Shown here piece after piece: positions 46,739 through 56,333 of a stretch of 64,000 nucleotides of DNA. The stretch is taken from contig NZ_LPWG01000012.1 of NCBI RefSeq assembly GCF_001723285.1, positions 186,001 to 250,000 on the forward strand, in the 5' to 3' direction. The position numbers were made by a program, and so were the translations under genes. The notes under the pieces are model-generated. The model did no database searches. It was not told where the DNA came from and saw nothing but the letters and a program-made list of their open reading frames with translations. The stretch is from Methyloceanibacter methanicus. Lineage in GTDB: Bacteria > Pseudomonadota > Alphaproteobacteria > Rhizobiales > Methyloligellaceae. The first letter of the stretch is position 1. Every line of letters starts with the position of its first letter.

Positions 46739-47593
46739 ATGAACAGCGCACTCGCCATGGGGACGTTACAGGTGGGTATGAGCTCCGCCGCCGGGACCAT
46801 CGCGACCGTTCTCGGGATACTGCTTGCCGCCGGGCTTCTGATCTATCTCTACGTTGCGCATCGGAAAGGTCAGGCGCGGGAGGCGGCAAGGCAGCGTCTC
46901 GAATCCAATCTCGACCGGCGCACCCAGGAGTTGGCGGACGCGGAGCGGCTGTTCGATGCCGAACGGCAGGCCAGCGAGCAGCAACTGCGGCTCCTGCTGC
47001 GTGAGCTCACGCACCGGTCCAAGAACCTTCTCGCCGTGATCCAGGCCATTGCCCGCCAGACTGCGCGGCAGACGGCGACCGTCGACGAGTTCCTCGACCG
47101 GTTCGGGGCGCGGCTCCATGCGATCGGTCTGTCGCACGACCTTCTCGTCGCGGACGATTGGCACGGGGCCTCCTTGCGCATGCTGGTGGAGCAGCAATTG
47201 GAGGGGCATATGGATGGGCAGACGGACGGTTCGGCTGCCCGGGTCGAGATCGAGGGCGAGGACGTCGTTCTGAAGCCCGAGGCCGTGCACAATCTCGGCA
47301 TGGCCCTGCACGAACTAACCGCGAACGCGGAGAAATACGGCTCGCTGTCCAGGCCGGCAGGCGCGGTCCATGTGGGCTGGCAGGTGTGCGAGGACGAGAA
47401 GACGCTGACGCTTACCTGGGAAGAGCGCGGCGGGCCGGAGGTTCAGGTGCCCTCCAGGTCGGGTTTCGGGCGCGCGATGATCGAGGACATCGTCGGAAAG
47501 GCGCTTTCCGGCAAGGTCGCGCTGTCCTTCCCGGTCGAGGGCGTGCGCTGCGAGATCGTCATCCCGTCGTCTCTCATTACCTCGCGTGGCTAG
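46739..47593 (+). CDS. HWE/HisKA_2-family sensor histidine kinase
   Basis: 284 aa kinase with one N-terminal membrane helix (TIATVLGILLAAGLLIYLYVA), a coiled linker, and the HWE-type dimerisation/phospho-acceptor box LLRELTHRSKNLLAVIQAIARQTARQ. The ATPase has HELTANAEKYGSLSRPAG (N box) and the GFGRAMIEDIVG glycine motif. There is no periplasmic sensor domain. HWE/HisKA_2 kinases commonly phosphorylate PhyR, so this gene is a strong candidate PhyK-type partner for phyR or for the single-domain receiver. ATG 46739 chosen; GTG 46727 is possible. Confidence 0.88.
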   Translation: MNSALAMGTLQVGMSSAAGTIATVLGILLAAGLLIYLYVAHRKGQAREAARQRLESNLDRRTQELADAERLFDAERQASEQQLRLLLRELTHRSKNLLAVIQAIARQTARQTATVDEFLDRFGARLHAIGLSHDLLVADDWHGASLRMLVEQQLEGHMDGQTDGSAARVEIEGEDVVLKPEAVHNLGMALHELTANAEKYGSLSRPAGAVHVGWQVCEDEKTLTLTWEERGGPEVQVPSRSGFGRAMIEDIVGKALSGKVALSFPVEGVRCEIVIPSSLITSRG

Positions 47594-47771
47594 GCGGCAG
47601 GCCGGGCGCAGGGTCCCGACAGCGCCGCCGATAAAGCGCTCGTGATCGCCTGTGCGCTGAAGTTGAATTGAAGCTTCGACCGCAATCCATAGAGTCAAGG
47701 CATGCTCATTGGCGACATGCACCGCAAAAGCGGCCCACAGGCATGAGCGCCCCAATGGGGAAGGAGCCACG

Positions 47772-48275
47772 ATGGTAACGCGACGACAGATTCTCCTCGG
47801 CTCGGCGGGCGCAGCGGCGGCTGCGGCCGGCGGCGTGGCCATTCTGCGCGGTCAGAGCACCACGGCAACAGCCGCGTCCGAGGCCAAATTCGAGATCACC
47901 AAGACGCCCGAAGAGTGGCGCAAGCTTTTGACGCCGCAGCAATTTGCCGTGCTGCGCGAAGCCGACACCGAGGCGCGGTGGACGAGCCCGCTCAACAAGG
48001 AAAAGCGTGATGGCACGTTTGCCTGCGCGGGTTGTGATCTGCCGCTGTTCAAGTCAGAGACGAAGTTCGAGTCCGGTACGGGCTGGCCGAGCTTCTACGC
48101 GCCGATCGATGGCAATATCGGCACATCCAAGGACTTCAGCTGGGGCATGTTCCGCGACGAAGTCCATTGCCGCCGCTGTGGCGGCCATCTCGGCCATGTC
48201 TTCAACGACGGGCCGAAGCCGACCGGCTTGCGCTATTGCATCAACGGCGTCGCGCTCAAGTTCATCCCGGCCTAG
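47772..48275 (+). CDS. msrB: Peptide-methionine (R)-S-oxide reductase MsrB, Tat-exported
   Basis: 167 aa. It starts with a twin-arginine signal (MVTRRQILLGSAGAAAAAAGGVA), so the enzyme should act in the periplasm. The MsrB domain has the zinc cysteines CAGCDLPLF and CRRCGGHLGHVF, the SGTGWPSFY motif, and the catalytic cysteine in GLRYCINGVALKF. It repairs oxidised methionine in exported proteins. The ATG at 47772 follows AAGGAGCC. A strong terminator follows at 48318-48354. Confidence 0.95.
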   Translation: MVTRRQILLGSAGAAAAAAGGVAILRGQSTTATAASEAKFEITKTPEEWRKLLTPQQFAVLREADTEARWTSPLNKEKRDGTFACAGCDLPLFKSETKFESGTGWPSFYAPIDGNIGTSKDFSWGMFRDEVHCRRCGGHLGHVFNDGPKPTGLRYCINGVALKFIPA

Positions 48276-48317
48276 GTCTCATCCGCCCTCGGATTTCCTA
48301 TTCCTCCCTGACCGACT

Positions 48318-48354
48318 CCGGCGTGGCTTCATTCGAAGCGCGCCGGTTTTTTTT
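48318..48354 (+). terminator. Rho-independent terminator of msrB
   Basis: Outer stem CCGGCG/CGCCGG and inner GCTTC/GAAGC, followed directly by eight T residues (48347-48354), 43 bases after the msrB stop. Confidence 0.88.
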
Positions 48355-48767
48355 GTGGATTGAATCGCCAGAGGCGGAACCCCAGCGCCCGCCCGGAAGT
48401 TCTGATCGTGTGGCGGGGTCTGTAGTGCGTTCCCCGCTCGCCGTACGGGTATACGGGGGTGACGGGAGTCGGTCACGGCTCCCCTCGCTCGTCCCCAATA
48501 GCCAAGCGCGCTTGCACGGCGCATGCTCGTCCCGCCACGCCCGTCTTTCCAGACATCTTTAGCTTTCGCGCGCGGCGACAGCCTGCTTGGACGCGGTTCG
48601 CGGGAGCCAGCGTTCCTTGTCATCGTCGTTTCCGTCTCGTTAACGACATGCTTGCCGGTTAGGCGGTATACCTCTCATTTTATTAACGGAAATCCTGTTT
48701 CACTGCGGCAAGCCCCCCGGAAGAAGCTCCCGCAACAGTTTCGACGTGCCTGTTCGGAGGATCGCCA
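48355..48767. other. Intergenic region upstream of the GGDEF-EAL gene
   Basis: About 410 bases without a supportable gene. The promoter of the following gene should lie here. The last 100 bases are more AT-rich than the surroundings. I see no cyclic-di-GMP riboswitch pattern and no RNA gene. Confidence 0.5.
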
Positions 48768-50489
48768 ATGACTTCAAGAGTCGCCATGGACCGCGATGGG
48801 CTGGAGATCAGCCGAAGCGAGTTCGTCCTCGAGAGCACCACCGACAGTGTGATCGTTCTCGATCGCGATTGGCGCATTCTCTACCGCAACAGGCAGGCTC
48901 TCGACCTCCTGAAAGGCCGTGATCTGAGCTTGGGACGAAGCCTTTGGGAGGCCTTTCCGGAAGCTCTGGGCGGCCCGTTCCACAAGAACTACGCATGGGC
49001 TCTCAAGCATCAAAAGCCCGTTGATTTCGAAGAGTACCTGGAGTCGATGGAGACGTGGTTCGAGGTCCACGCCTATCCGAGCCGTGATGCGATCTCGCTG
49101 TTCTTCAGAGACGTTACGGAGCGGCGGCGCACGCGCGAGCAACTGACCTACCTTGCGACGCACGACACGCTCACCGGAGCCTACAACCGGGCGCATGCCC
49201 ACGATCGGTTGGATCGCCTGCTCGGCGACTTGCGTGGTGACGCGCAGGGCGTCGCGTTGCTCTACATCGACCTCGACCACTTCAAGGAAGTCAACGATAC
49301 CTATGGGCATCCGTTCGGCGACGCGCTTCTGAAGGCGGTCACCGCGCGCATGAGATCTCTCGCGCACGAAGACGATGTTCTCGCGCGCCTGGGCGGTGAC
49401 GAGTTCATGCTCGTAACACGTCAGACAACGTCGCCTTTTGGCCTTTATCAGTTGGCGGAGCGCCTTGTCGATGCACTCAGATCGCCGTTCAACATTGGAG
49501 CCTGCCAGGTCGAAGTCGGCGCCAGTATTGGCATTGCCATCGCCCCGCAAGACGGAACGCGGACCGAGGAGCTCCTCCAGAATGCGGATACGGCGCTCTA
49601 CTTCGCCAAGCACGAGCGCAACAGCTATCGCTTCTTCGCTCGTCAAATGGCCGAGAAGGCGAAGCTGCGGCAGCGGCTCAAGGCCGACCTGGCCGGCGCG
49701 CTCGACGCGGGAGACCTCCAGCTCGTCTATCAACCGATCTACAATCTGAAGTCCGGGAACCTCGTCAGGTTTGAAGCGCTTTTGCGTTGGTTCCATCCGG
49801 AACGCGGTCCCGTCGAGCCCGCCGAGTTCGTTCCCCTGGCCGAAGAGACGGGTCTCATCGCAGGGATAGGCGATTGGGTGCTACGGGCGGCCTGCTCGGA
49901 AGCAGCTTGCTGGCCGAAGGACGTGGGGCTCGCGATCAATCTTTCGCCCGTGCAGTTCCGGACCAGCCTTCCCTTCAAGGTGGCCGACACACTCAACAAG
50001 GTCGGCTTGCGGCCCGACCGGCTTCTCTTGGAGATAACGGAAAACGTGCTTCTGCAAAGCAGCGTCGAAAATCTCCGGCTCCTGGACCAGCTTCGATCGC
50101 TTGGCGTGAAGGTGGCGCTCGACGATTTCGGGTCGGGCTATGCCTCGCTCGGCTATCTGCGGGAATTTCCGTTCCACGAAATCAAGATCGACCGTTCGTT
50201 CGTGGCGGACGACAGCGTCCAGGCCTTCGCCATTGTGGACTCGGTGACGAAGCTCGGACATGCGCGTGGGACGCGCGTCACCGCAGAGGGCGTCGAAACC
50301 CAAGAGCAATTGGACCGCGTGCGCGGGATCGGGTGCGACAAGGCGCAAGGTTTTCTGCTCGGGCGCCCGGTCGCGGCGTCGGACGTCCACAATCATGTAC
50401 GCCGACTGCGCGAGCCGGTTTCGGCCGGAGCGGGGCGGCAGGAACGCGTCCGGACATTCTCAGGGTCACTGACGAAGACGGGATCGTAG
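48768..50489 (+). CDS. PAS-GGDEF-EAL cyclic-di-GMP turnover protein
   Basis: 573 aa cytoplasmic protein. A PAS domain (about 15-120: LESTTDSVIVLDRDWRILYRN ... VTERRRTREQL) is followed by a GGDEF domain with intact LGGDEF signature and DLDHFKEVNDTYGH, then an EAL domain. The EAL domain has FEALLRW, LEITENVLL, LDDFGSGYASLGYL, KIDRSFV and AEGVET, so both cyclase and phosphodiesterase sites look intact; which dominates cannot be told. The start ATG is preceded by CGGAGGA. It is the last chromosomal-type gene before the prophage. Confidence 0.94.
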   Translation: MTSRVAMDRDGLEISRSEFVLESTTDSVIVLDRDWRILYRNRQALDLLKGRDLSLGRSLWEAFPEALGGPFHKNYAWALKHQKPVDFEEYLESMETWFEVHAYPSRDAISLFFRDVTERRRTREQLTYLATHDTLTGAYNRAHAHDRLDRLLGDLRGDAQGVALLYIDLDHFKEVNDTYGHPFGDALLKAVTARMRSLAHEDDVLARLGGDEFMLVTRQTTSPFGLYQLAERLVDALRSPFNIGACQVEVGASIGIAIAPQDGTRTEELLQNADTALYFAKHERNSYRFFARQMAEKAKLRQRLKADLAGALDAGDLQLVYQPIYNLKSGNLVRFEALLRWFHPERGPVEPAEFVPLAEETGLIAGIGDWVLRAACSEAACWPKDVGLAINLSPVQFRTSLPFKVADTLNKVGLRPDRLLLEITENVLLQSSVENLRLLDQLRSLGVKVALDDFGSGYASLGYLREFPFHEIKIDRSFVADDSVQAFAIVDSVTKLGHARGTRVTAEGVETQEQLDRVRGIGCDKAQGFLLGRPVAASDVHNHVRRLREPVSAGAGRQERVRTFSGSLTKTGS

Positions 50490-50625
50490 CCGGACCGGCG
50501 GTCGGCGCGTTCGTTCCGCCGATGTGGCGGTAAGATGTGACGGTAAATTGGCTCCCCGGGCCGGCGTGCCCCGGGCAAGAAATATCAACGGGTTAGAGTG
50601 TCAAACCCCGCTATCGGCGCTCATT

Positions 50626-50643
50626 GAACCCAAAGGGGTTTTT
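50626..50643 (+). terminator. Short hairpin with T run at the prophage edge
   Basis: AACCC-AAAG-GGGTT followed by TTT, about 140 bases after the GGDEF-EAL stop. The stem is only five base pairs. It may terminate that gene and lies close to the likely left boundary of the prophage. Confidence 0.4.
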
Positions 50644-50718
50644 GGCGTAGTGGCAAACCGCCATTGCGGGTCTCATGGCTCGGTCATTGGCCCCAAGGTG
50701 AGCACCGAGCTGCGAGTG

Positions 50719-50868
50719 ATGGCTCGCCATCTGCGTGCGATTGTCTCTGACTGCGACCAGGTCGGCCCCTCATTTCGAGGCACGAGGCCATCAGCGGCCG
50801 ATCGGCTACTAAAGGCCGCTCAGCATTTGGAACAGCTCGAGCGGGAGGAGGCGAGAGGGGCCCTATGA
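50719..50868 (+). CDS. Small phage protein upstream of the primase
   Basis: 49 aa (MARHLRAIVSDCDQVGPSFRGT ... AAQHLEQLEREEARGAL), or longer if GTG 50698 is used. It is mostly helical and charged and I recognise no family. Its stop overlaps the primase ATG (ATGA), which supports a real coupled gene, but the evidence is thin. Confidence 0.4.
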   Translation: MARHLRAIVSDCDQVGPSFRGTRPSAADRLLKAAQHLEQLEREEARGAL

Positions 50869-53318
50869 CCTTGCCGCTCCGCTACGCCCCCGAACAGCCT
50901 TACTGGCACCAGCGCGAAGGCGACAAGGTCAAGAGCGAGATCTATGCGGGCCCCGCCATGCTGGCGCCGGTGACCGATGCGCAAGGCGAGATCACCGGCT
51001 GTCATATCACTTGGCTGGATCCGTCGCGGCCGGGCAAGAAGCTCGAGCTGCCCAATCCGGACAAGCCGGATGAGATGCTGGATCCGCGGAAGTTGCGCGG
51101 CACCCGCAACAAGGGTGCTATCCGCCTGATCACGCCCAAGGGCTTCACGCGCCTGGTTATTGGGGAAGGCATCGAGACGGTGCTGTCGGTGTACGAAGCG
51201 GAGCGGGCCTCCATGCTGGCGGCGTCGACGGCCTATTGGTCCGCGATCGCGCTTGGCTTCCTCGGTGGCAAGGCCCGGGACTCCATTCCGCACCCGACGC
51301 TCAAGACGCCGGCGGGGCGGCCGAAACGAATCGGCGGCCCGTGGCCGGAGCTGCAGCCGGAGAAGGATCTCGATCTGCCGGACCAGGTGACGCAGGTCGT
51401 GCTGTTGGGTGATAGCGATTCAGAGCCTGTGGATACGGAAATGAAGCTGCGCCGCGCCGCCGCGCGCTGGGATGTGCCCGGGCGCACGATCAAGGTAGCT
51501 TGGCCTCCAGCCGGTGCGGACTTCAACGACGTGCTGCAGAACGACGGGCCTGAGCGGGTCAAGGCATTGATCGCCGGCGCCAAGCCGTTCGGCCCACTCT
51601 CAATTGATCTTCCATCGGACAGGCCAAAGGCGCGTAGGCGCCGCCACGCAGCGCTCGATGACTGGAGCGGTGGAGGTAGTGTGCCGCCACTGGGCGCTGA
51701 ACCACCGGGTCCGGTCGACCCAGGGGGTGCCGTCCCTCCTGACGCCGTCAGACGATGTTGGTGGGAACCGGAGAACGATGTTGGCAATGCTAAGCGGCTC
51801 ATTGCCCATTTTGGGGACGATATTCTGTTCGTGCGCGGCATTGGCTGGCACAGCTGGACCGGCACCCATTGGGAGAAGGAAGGGGCTGATGAGTCGCTTG
51901 AGCGGTTTGCGCAGATCACTGCGGAGCGGATCGCATTGGAAAAGCCGCTGACGAACGAGGAGCAGAAACTCTTTGAGCAAGCCGCCCACGCGCTTGAGAA
52001 AGATCCAGAGAAGCGCACGGCCGAGGACGCATCCGCGATCGAGCAGCGAGCAAAGGTGCTTGAGGATCTGAACCGCAAGGGCAATCCCAAGGGCCGCTGG
52101 TCACGCCGAGCAGGTTACGCCGTGACTTCCGGTAATGGCGGCAAGCTTGAGAGCATGATCAAGCGAGCTATCCCACACAAGGCCAGAGCGACATCCGAGG
52201 CTGACCAGGATCCTCTCGCCTTCAATGTGCTCAACGGAACATTGCGCTTCTTCCAGGAGCCAGACCCGGAGTGTCCAGACCCTGATGTGACGCGGTTGAA
52301 GTGGAGTGTGCGGCTCGATCCCCATCGTCGCGATGATCTGATGACGAAATTGGCGCCCGTGATTTACGACGCTGATGCCACGTGCCCCGAATGGGACAAG
52401 TTCTTGGCGCGAGTCCAGCCGAAACCGCAGATGCGGGCCTTCCTTCGCGACTGGTACGGATATTCGATGACGGCTCTGACCGGCGCACAGGCGTTCGTCT
52501 ACCACCAGGGCGGCGGAGCCAACGGCAAGTCCACGTTCCTCGAGTGCATCTTTCGTATCCTGGGGCCGTATGGCGCTTCGCTGAACCCCGAGAGCTTCAC
52601 GGGGCACCAGTCGCGGCGTGGGGATCAAGCAACGCCTGACATGGCGAAACTGCCGGGTGTCAGGGCCCTCCGTGTATCCGAACTGCCCGAGCGCGTGCAG
52701 CTGCAAGATAACTTGATCAAGGTTGTCACCGGAGGAGAGCCCATTGACGCTCGAAAACTCAATCAGCCGTTCTTTACCTTCCGTCCGGTCTTCAAAGCAT
52801 CGATGAGCGGCAACTCGAAGCCGAATATCACGGACATCTCTGAGGGCATGTGGCGCCGGCTGTTCCTCGTCCCCTGGACCGAATTCATCCCGCCAGAAGA
52901 ACGGCGCGAACTGGAGGAGATGCAAAAGCTCTTCGAGCCGGAGTGGTCCGGGATATTGAACTGGTTGCTTGCGGGCGGTGTCTCCTACCTCGACACCCGG
53001 AAGCTCATTGCACCCGAGGACGTGGCGGCGGCCACGGCCGCACACCGCGAAGACATGGACCCGGTTGGTCAGTTCCTCGAGGCTTGCGTGCTACGCGTGC
53101 CAGGAAGCCACGTGCCAGGCGGAGTCCTTTATGAGCACTATGTCGGCTGGTGCTACGACTCGGGCCTTACGCCGCTTCGTATGGCCTCCTTTGGGCGTCA
53201 CGTGCCCAAGCACGGCTGGATCAAGAACAAGGGCTCCACGATCAATTACCTCGACATGAAGATGTCCCCGTCGGCTCCGGCGCGCCGCGCTCCCTCAACG
53301 TCTTACGGGGTGTCTTGA
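50865..53318 (+). CDS. Phage primase-helicase (Toprim plus D5-type helicase)
   Basis: 817 aa phage/plasmid replication protein. The N-terminal third has a Toprim-like module (GFTRLVIGEGIETVLSVYEA; VVLLGDSDSEPVDTEMKLRRA) typical of phage DNA primases. After a linker rich in Pro/Gly, the C-terminal half is a D5_N/DUF5906 helicase with Walker A GGGANGKST (GANGKSTFLECIFRILG), LRVSELPERVQLQDNLIKVVTGGEPI and SGNSKPNITDISEGMWRRLFLVPW. It likely primes and unwinds phage DNA. A cluster of short repeats follows its 3' end. Confidence 0.9.
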   Translation: MTLPLRYAPEQPYWHQREGDKVKSEIYAGPAMLAPVTDAQGEITGCHITWLDPSRPGKKLELPNPDKPDEMLDPRKLRGTRNKGAIRLITPKGFTRLVIGEGIETVLSVYEAERASMLAASTAYWSAIALGFLGGKARDSIPHPTLKTPAGRPKRIGGPWPELQPEKDLDLPDQVTQVVLLGDSDSEPVDTEMKLRRAAARWDVPGRTIKVAWPPAGADFNDVLQNDGPERVKALIAGAKPFGPLSIDLPSDRPKARRRRHAALDDWSGGGSVPPLGAEPPGPVDPGGAVPPDAVRRCWWEPENDVGNAKRLIAHFGDDILFVRGIGWHSWTGTHWEKEGADESLERFAQITAERIALEKPLTNEEQKLFEQAAHALEKDPEKRTAEDASAIEQRAKVLEDLNRKGNPKGRWSRRAGYAVTSGNGGKLESMIKRAIPHKARATSEADQDPLAFNVLNGTLRFFQEPDPECPDPDVTRLKWSVRLDPHRRDDLMTKLAPVIYDADATCPEWDKFLARVQPKPQMRAFLRDWYGYSMTALTGAQAFVYHQGGGANGKSTFLECIFRILGPYGASLNPESFTGHQSRRGDQATPDMAKLPGVRALRVSELPERVQLQDNLIKVVTGGEPIDARKLNQPFFTFRPVFKASMSGNSKPNITDISEGMWRRLFLVPWTEFIPPEERRELEEMQKLFEPEWSGILNWLLAGGVSYLDTRKLIAPEDVAAATAAHREDMDPVGQFLEACVLRVPGSHVPGGVLYEHYVGWCYDSGLTPLRMASFGRHVPKHGWIKNKGSTINYLDMKMSPSAPARRAPSTSYGVS

Positions 53319-53319
53319 G

Positions 53320-53602
53320 TGTCCCATCTGTCCCAAACCGTCTGTGGCACTAAGCCCATGCAATCGAAGCAAACTTCGCGGAGTGGGATAGTCCCGACAG
53401 TTTTCGCGCGGGCGCACGTGAGAAGCGCAGCGCGCGGGTCGTAACGGAGAGGCGAGGTAGGTGTTGCTCATATGTGCGCGCGATCAGGTATCCCAACTAT
53501 CCCAATCATCCCTAAGGGAGGGAGAAAGGTGAAAGAGAACAATAGGTCAGTCCTGCTGGGACACATCCGCCGACGCTCGGAGAAGTGTCCCTCGGTATCC
53601 CA
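53320..53602. repeat. Cluster of TRTCCCA motifs (iteron-like)
   Basis: Seven exact TRTCCCA motifs: TGTCCCA at 53320 and 53329, TATCCCA at 53489, 53498 and 53596, and on the minus strand at 53384 and 53557. Near matches occur at 53507 and 53586. Neighbouring copies are spaced 9-10 bases apart. About 0.1 would be expected by chance in this length. It lies directly after the phage primase gene, where a replication origin or an operator array would be plausible. Confidence 0.55.
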
Positions 53603-53789
53603 TAGCCGCCACCGCGCCCCCCGGCGCCCAGCTGGCACTGCGTGCTGCCGAACGAAAAAGGTACTGACTGGCCGCGAGGCGATGCGGCACGCTGCCCCCC
53701 GAAACCCCGCTAGAAAATGCGCTTTTTCAAAGGATGAACTTCAGCTGCGGTGCGTGAAGTTTGCTGAAGAAAGGGTGGTGGCGCCGTGA
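53472..53789 (+). CDS. Doubtful small phage ORF before terminase small subunit
   Basis: 105-codon open frame whose start codon overlaps the repeat cluster. The first two thirds are Arg/Pro-rich and unlike a protein; only the last 20 residues (KDELQLRCVKFAEERVV) look plausible. Its stop overlaps the next gene's GTG (GTGA), as expected of coupled phage genes. It may be the remnant or a mis-framed copy of a longer gene. Low confidence that it is translated as written. Confidence 0.3.
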   Translation: MCARSGIPTIPIIPKGGRKVKENNRSVLLGHIRRRSEKCPSVSHSRHRAPRRPAGTACCRTKKVLTGREAMRHAAPRNPARKCAFSKDELQLRCVKFAEERVVAP

Positions 53790-54406
53790 AAACCGTTGTG
53801 ACCAAGGCGGAATACGCGGCCATGAAGGAAAGGCGGCCGTCTTGCGTTTCGAATTGGATCGCCGAGGGGAAAATCACGTCAGCGGCGCTGGTAGGACAGG
53901 GGACGCGGGCGAAGATCTGGGTCGAGCAGGCCGACCGCGATTTGGCTGCTGGTCTGCACATCGGTCAGCAACTCGCTCAAGACAGGCCTGCCTTCGACCG
54001 GGCTAGTGACGCGCTGCCGCGAGAAGAAACCGGTTCCCGTGCGGCACCGGTTTCCGCGACCGCAGCAGGAGACGACTTTCTGCTCTCCGCGCGTAAAGCG
54101 AAAGCGGCGAAGGATATCAGCGAGGCAAAACTCGCTCAGCTAAAGATGGAGCGCGAGACGGGTCGATGGATAGATGCGCAAAAGGCCCAGCAGGTCTGGT
54201 CGCGCGAGCTCTCCGGCATTCTGTTGGACATAGACACGTTCATCACAGGCGCGCTCGCGCGCGAGATTGCCGATAGGCATGGACTCGACGCGAAGAGTCT
54301 AGCGGTGGAGATCCGGGCTTTGTACCGGGCCCATCGCCGGTCGGCGGCAGACCAGGCGAAGGAGAAGGCCGCGGCGCACACCAGAGAGGCGGAGAGCGCC
54401 GTATGA
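53786..54406 (+). CDS. Terminase small subunit-like DNA packaging protein
   Basis: 206 aa. An N-terminal helix-turn-helix-like region (TKAEYAAMKERRPSCVSNWIAEGKI, with TRAKIWVEQADRDL) fits the Nu1-type small terminase that recognises the packaging site. It is followed by a helical part with SEAKLAQLKMERETGRWIDAQK. Position directly before the large subunit and the overlapping start/stop (ATGA) support the role. Family assignment is by pattern and context. Confidence 0.7.
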   Translation: MKTVVTKAEYAAMKERRPSCVSNWIAEGKITSAALVGQGTRAKIWVEQADRDLAAGLHIGQQLAQDRPAFDRASDALPREETGSRAAPVSATAAGDDFLLSARKAKAAKDISEAKLAQLKMERETGRWIDAQKAQQVWSRELSGILLDIDTFITGALAREIADRHGLDAKSLAVEIRALYRAHRRSAADQAKEKAAAHTREAESAV

Positions 54407-56333
54407 GCACGTTTCTCAAGGATCCTGAGATGGCTGCGCTGGAGGTCATGGCGTCTGTGCTGCCGCCGGCGCATCACCGGACCTAAACGCGTGGGCGGAA
54501 GATCACGTTGTCTTCGGAAACGAAAGTCCGCGACCTGGGCCCTACCGCCGGGATAGCTTTCCCTACTTCGAACGGGTTTTGGATTGCTTGTCGCCCGAAC
54601 ACCCTTCGCGGATCGTCACGATGATGGGGTCGGCGCAAATCGGGAAGACGACGCTCGCGCAGGTGTTTCTCGGAGGCTGCATGGATCTCGCGCCGTGCGA
54701 TATGCTCATGGTCCACCCTACGCATGACAATGCCGTTCGGTGGGCACGGTCGAAGTGGGCAAAGATGCGTCGTCAGTCGCGGGCGCTTCAGCGCGTTTTC
54801 GGTACCGCAAAGTCGCGCGACGCCCGGGACACTGTTCTTTACCAGGAAGAGCGGTTTGGCCGAGGCAGTCTGCTTATTTCCGGTGCCAATTCGCCGGCAA
54901 GCCTCTCGATGGTTTCGACACAGCGTATTGTCGAAGATGATCTATCAAAATGGGAGCCCAATGCCGCCGGTGATCCCGAGCGACAGGCAGATAGCCGGGC
55001 AAGCGCTTTTGACTGGGCAAAGATCGTCAAGCTGTCGACACCGCTCTACGCGGACACGTGTCGTATCACGCGAGCATTTAAAGCCGGGACACAAGAGCGG
55101 TGGCACGTGCCGTGCCCGCACTGCGGGCACCATCAACCGTTGGAGTGGTCTAACTTCCAGGCGAACATCGATCCGGCGCGGCCTGACGAGGCCTGCTTCA
55201 GTTGCGTTGCCTGTGGCGGGCTGATTGAACACAAGCACAAGACCGATATCGTCGCTCGAGGATACTGGGTCGCCGAGAACCCGGGCGCTCGCGAGCCGTC
55301 ATTTCACATCTGGCGTGCTTACTCGCCGACTCGAGACTGGGCGTCGATCGCGCATGAGTGGTTGCAAGCCGAGGGCGATCCGCATACAGAGCAGGTATTC
55401 TTCAATGACGTTCTGGGTCTGCCCTACGAGCGCGCTAGCGAAGCGCCGCCTTGGCAGGCCATCCGCGACCGGGCTGAGGAAGAGGGGCATGATCGGGGAA
55501 CGATTCCGCCCGGCGGACTCATTCTCACCGCGGGCTGCGATTGCCAGGGAGACCGAGTCGAGGTTCACATTAAGGCCTTCGGTTCCGATCTTCGCCGTTG
55601 GACTGTCGACTACGCAGTCATACCGTTCCCCATCTGGGAACAGGCCTGCCGCGAGACCTTGGATAAACTCCTCACAGAAACTTGGCGCGACGCCTTCGGT
55701 AATCGCCGCGGGCTCGACCTCCTGGCGATCGATGGCAATGCATATACAAAGGATGTTTTCGCTTGGGCCAAGCGCCATCCCTGGTCGAGAGTGATCGTCA
55801 CGCGGGGTGCCAAGTCTGATCAGGCGCCTCCGTTGGTTCTGACGAAGACCGAACGGAAAGCCGACGGTAAAGTCCGGCGCGCCCAGAAGCGCTTCTATAA
55901 TGTCGGCGTGAGTGGCCTGAAGGTGTCGCTCTACCAGCAGCTCAAGAAGGCCGATCCTTTGGCGCGTGGATATTGCGGCTATCCCAAAGGGCTGAGCGAA
56001 GAGTTTTACCAGCAACTCACCGCCGAAGTTCGCGTTACGGAGACTGACCGGTTCGGTTATCCACGATCGATCTGGAAGCTGCCCTCTGGTATGCGCAACG
56101 AGGTGCTCGACACGGAGATCTACGCCGAGGCCGCAGCGATCCACCGGCACTGGTACGGCTTCACGCCAGACCAATGGGATCGCCTACGGGCGGAGCGCGA
56201 GAAGCCGCGCCAGGAGGGGACACCTGATATGTTCGATGACCTGGACCGCGCCGCAGCGCATGCGTCTGCCCCGAAGGAAAAACCAGCCGAGCGTCCCGGC
56301 GTTATCAAGTCGAAGTGGATGAGCCGGAACTAG
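54403..56333 (+). CDS. Terminase large subunit, GpA type (frameshift near N-terminus)
   Basis: About 643 aa after repair. From ATG 54403 the first frame gives MSTFLKDPEMAALEVMASVLPP. The second continues DLNAWAEDHVVFGNESPRPG and FPYFERVLDCLSPEHPSRIV. One base is missing at about 54470-54478. The ATPase has the MGSAQIGKTTLAQVFLG Walker A (GpA type) and RIVEDDLSKWEP. A zinc-binding module (CPHCGHHQPLEW ... CFSCVACGG) and the nuclease region (LTAGCDCQGDRVEVHI; LLAIDGNAYTKDVFAW) follow. It translocates DNA into the prohead. The last 29 bases overlap the convergent gene. Confidence 0.9.

Noticed and set aside
50524-50697. Upstream part of the open frame before the phage primase
   Set aside because: It covers a hairpin with T run and reads as low-quality protein; a shorter start was taken.
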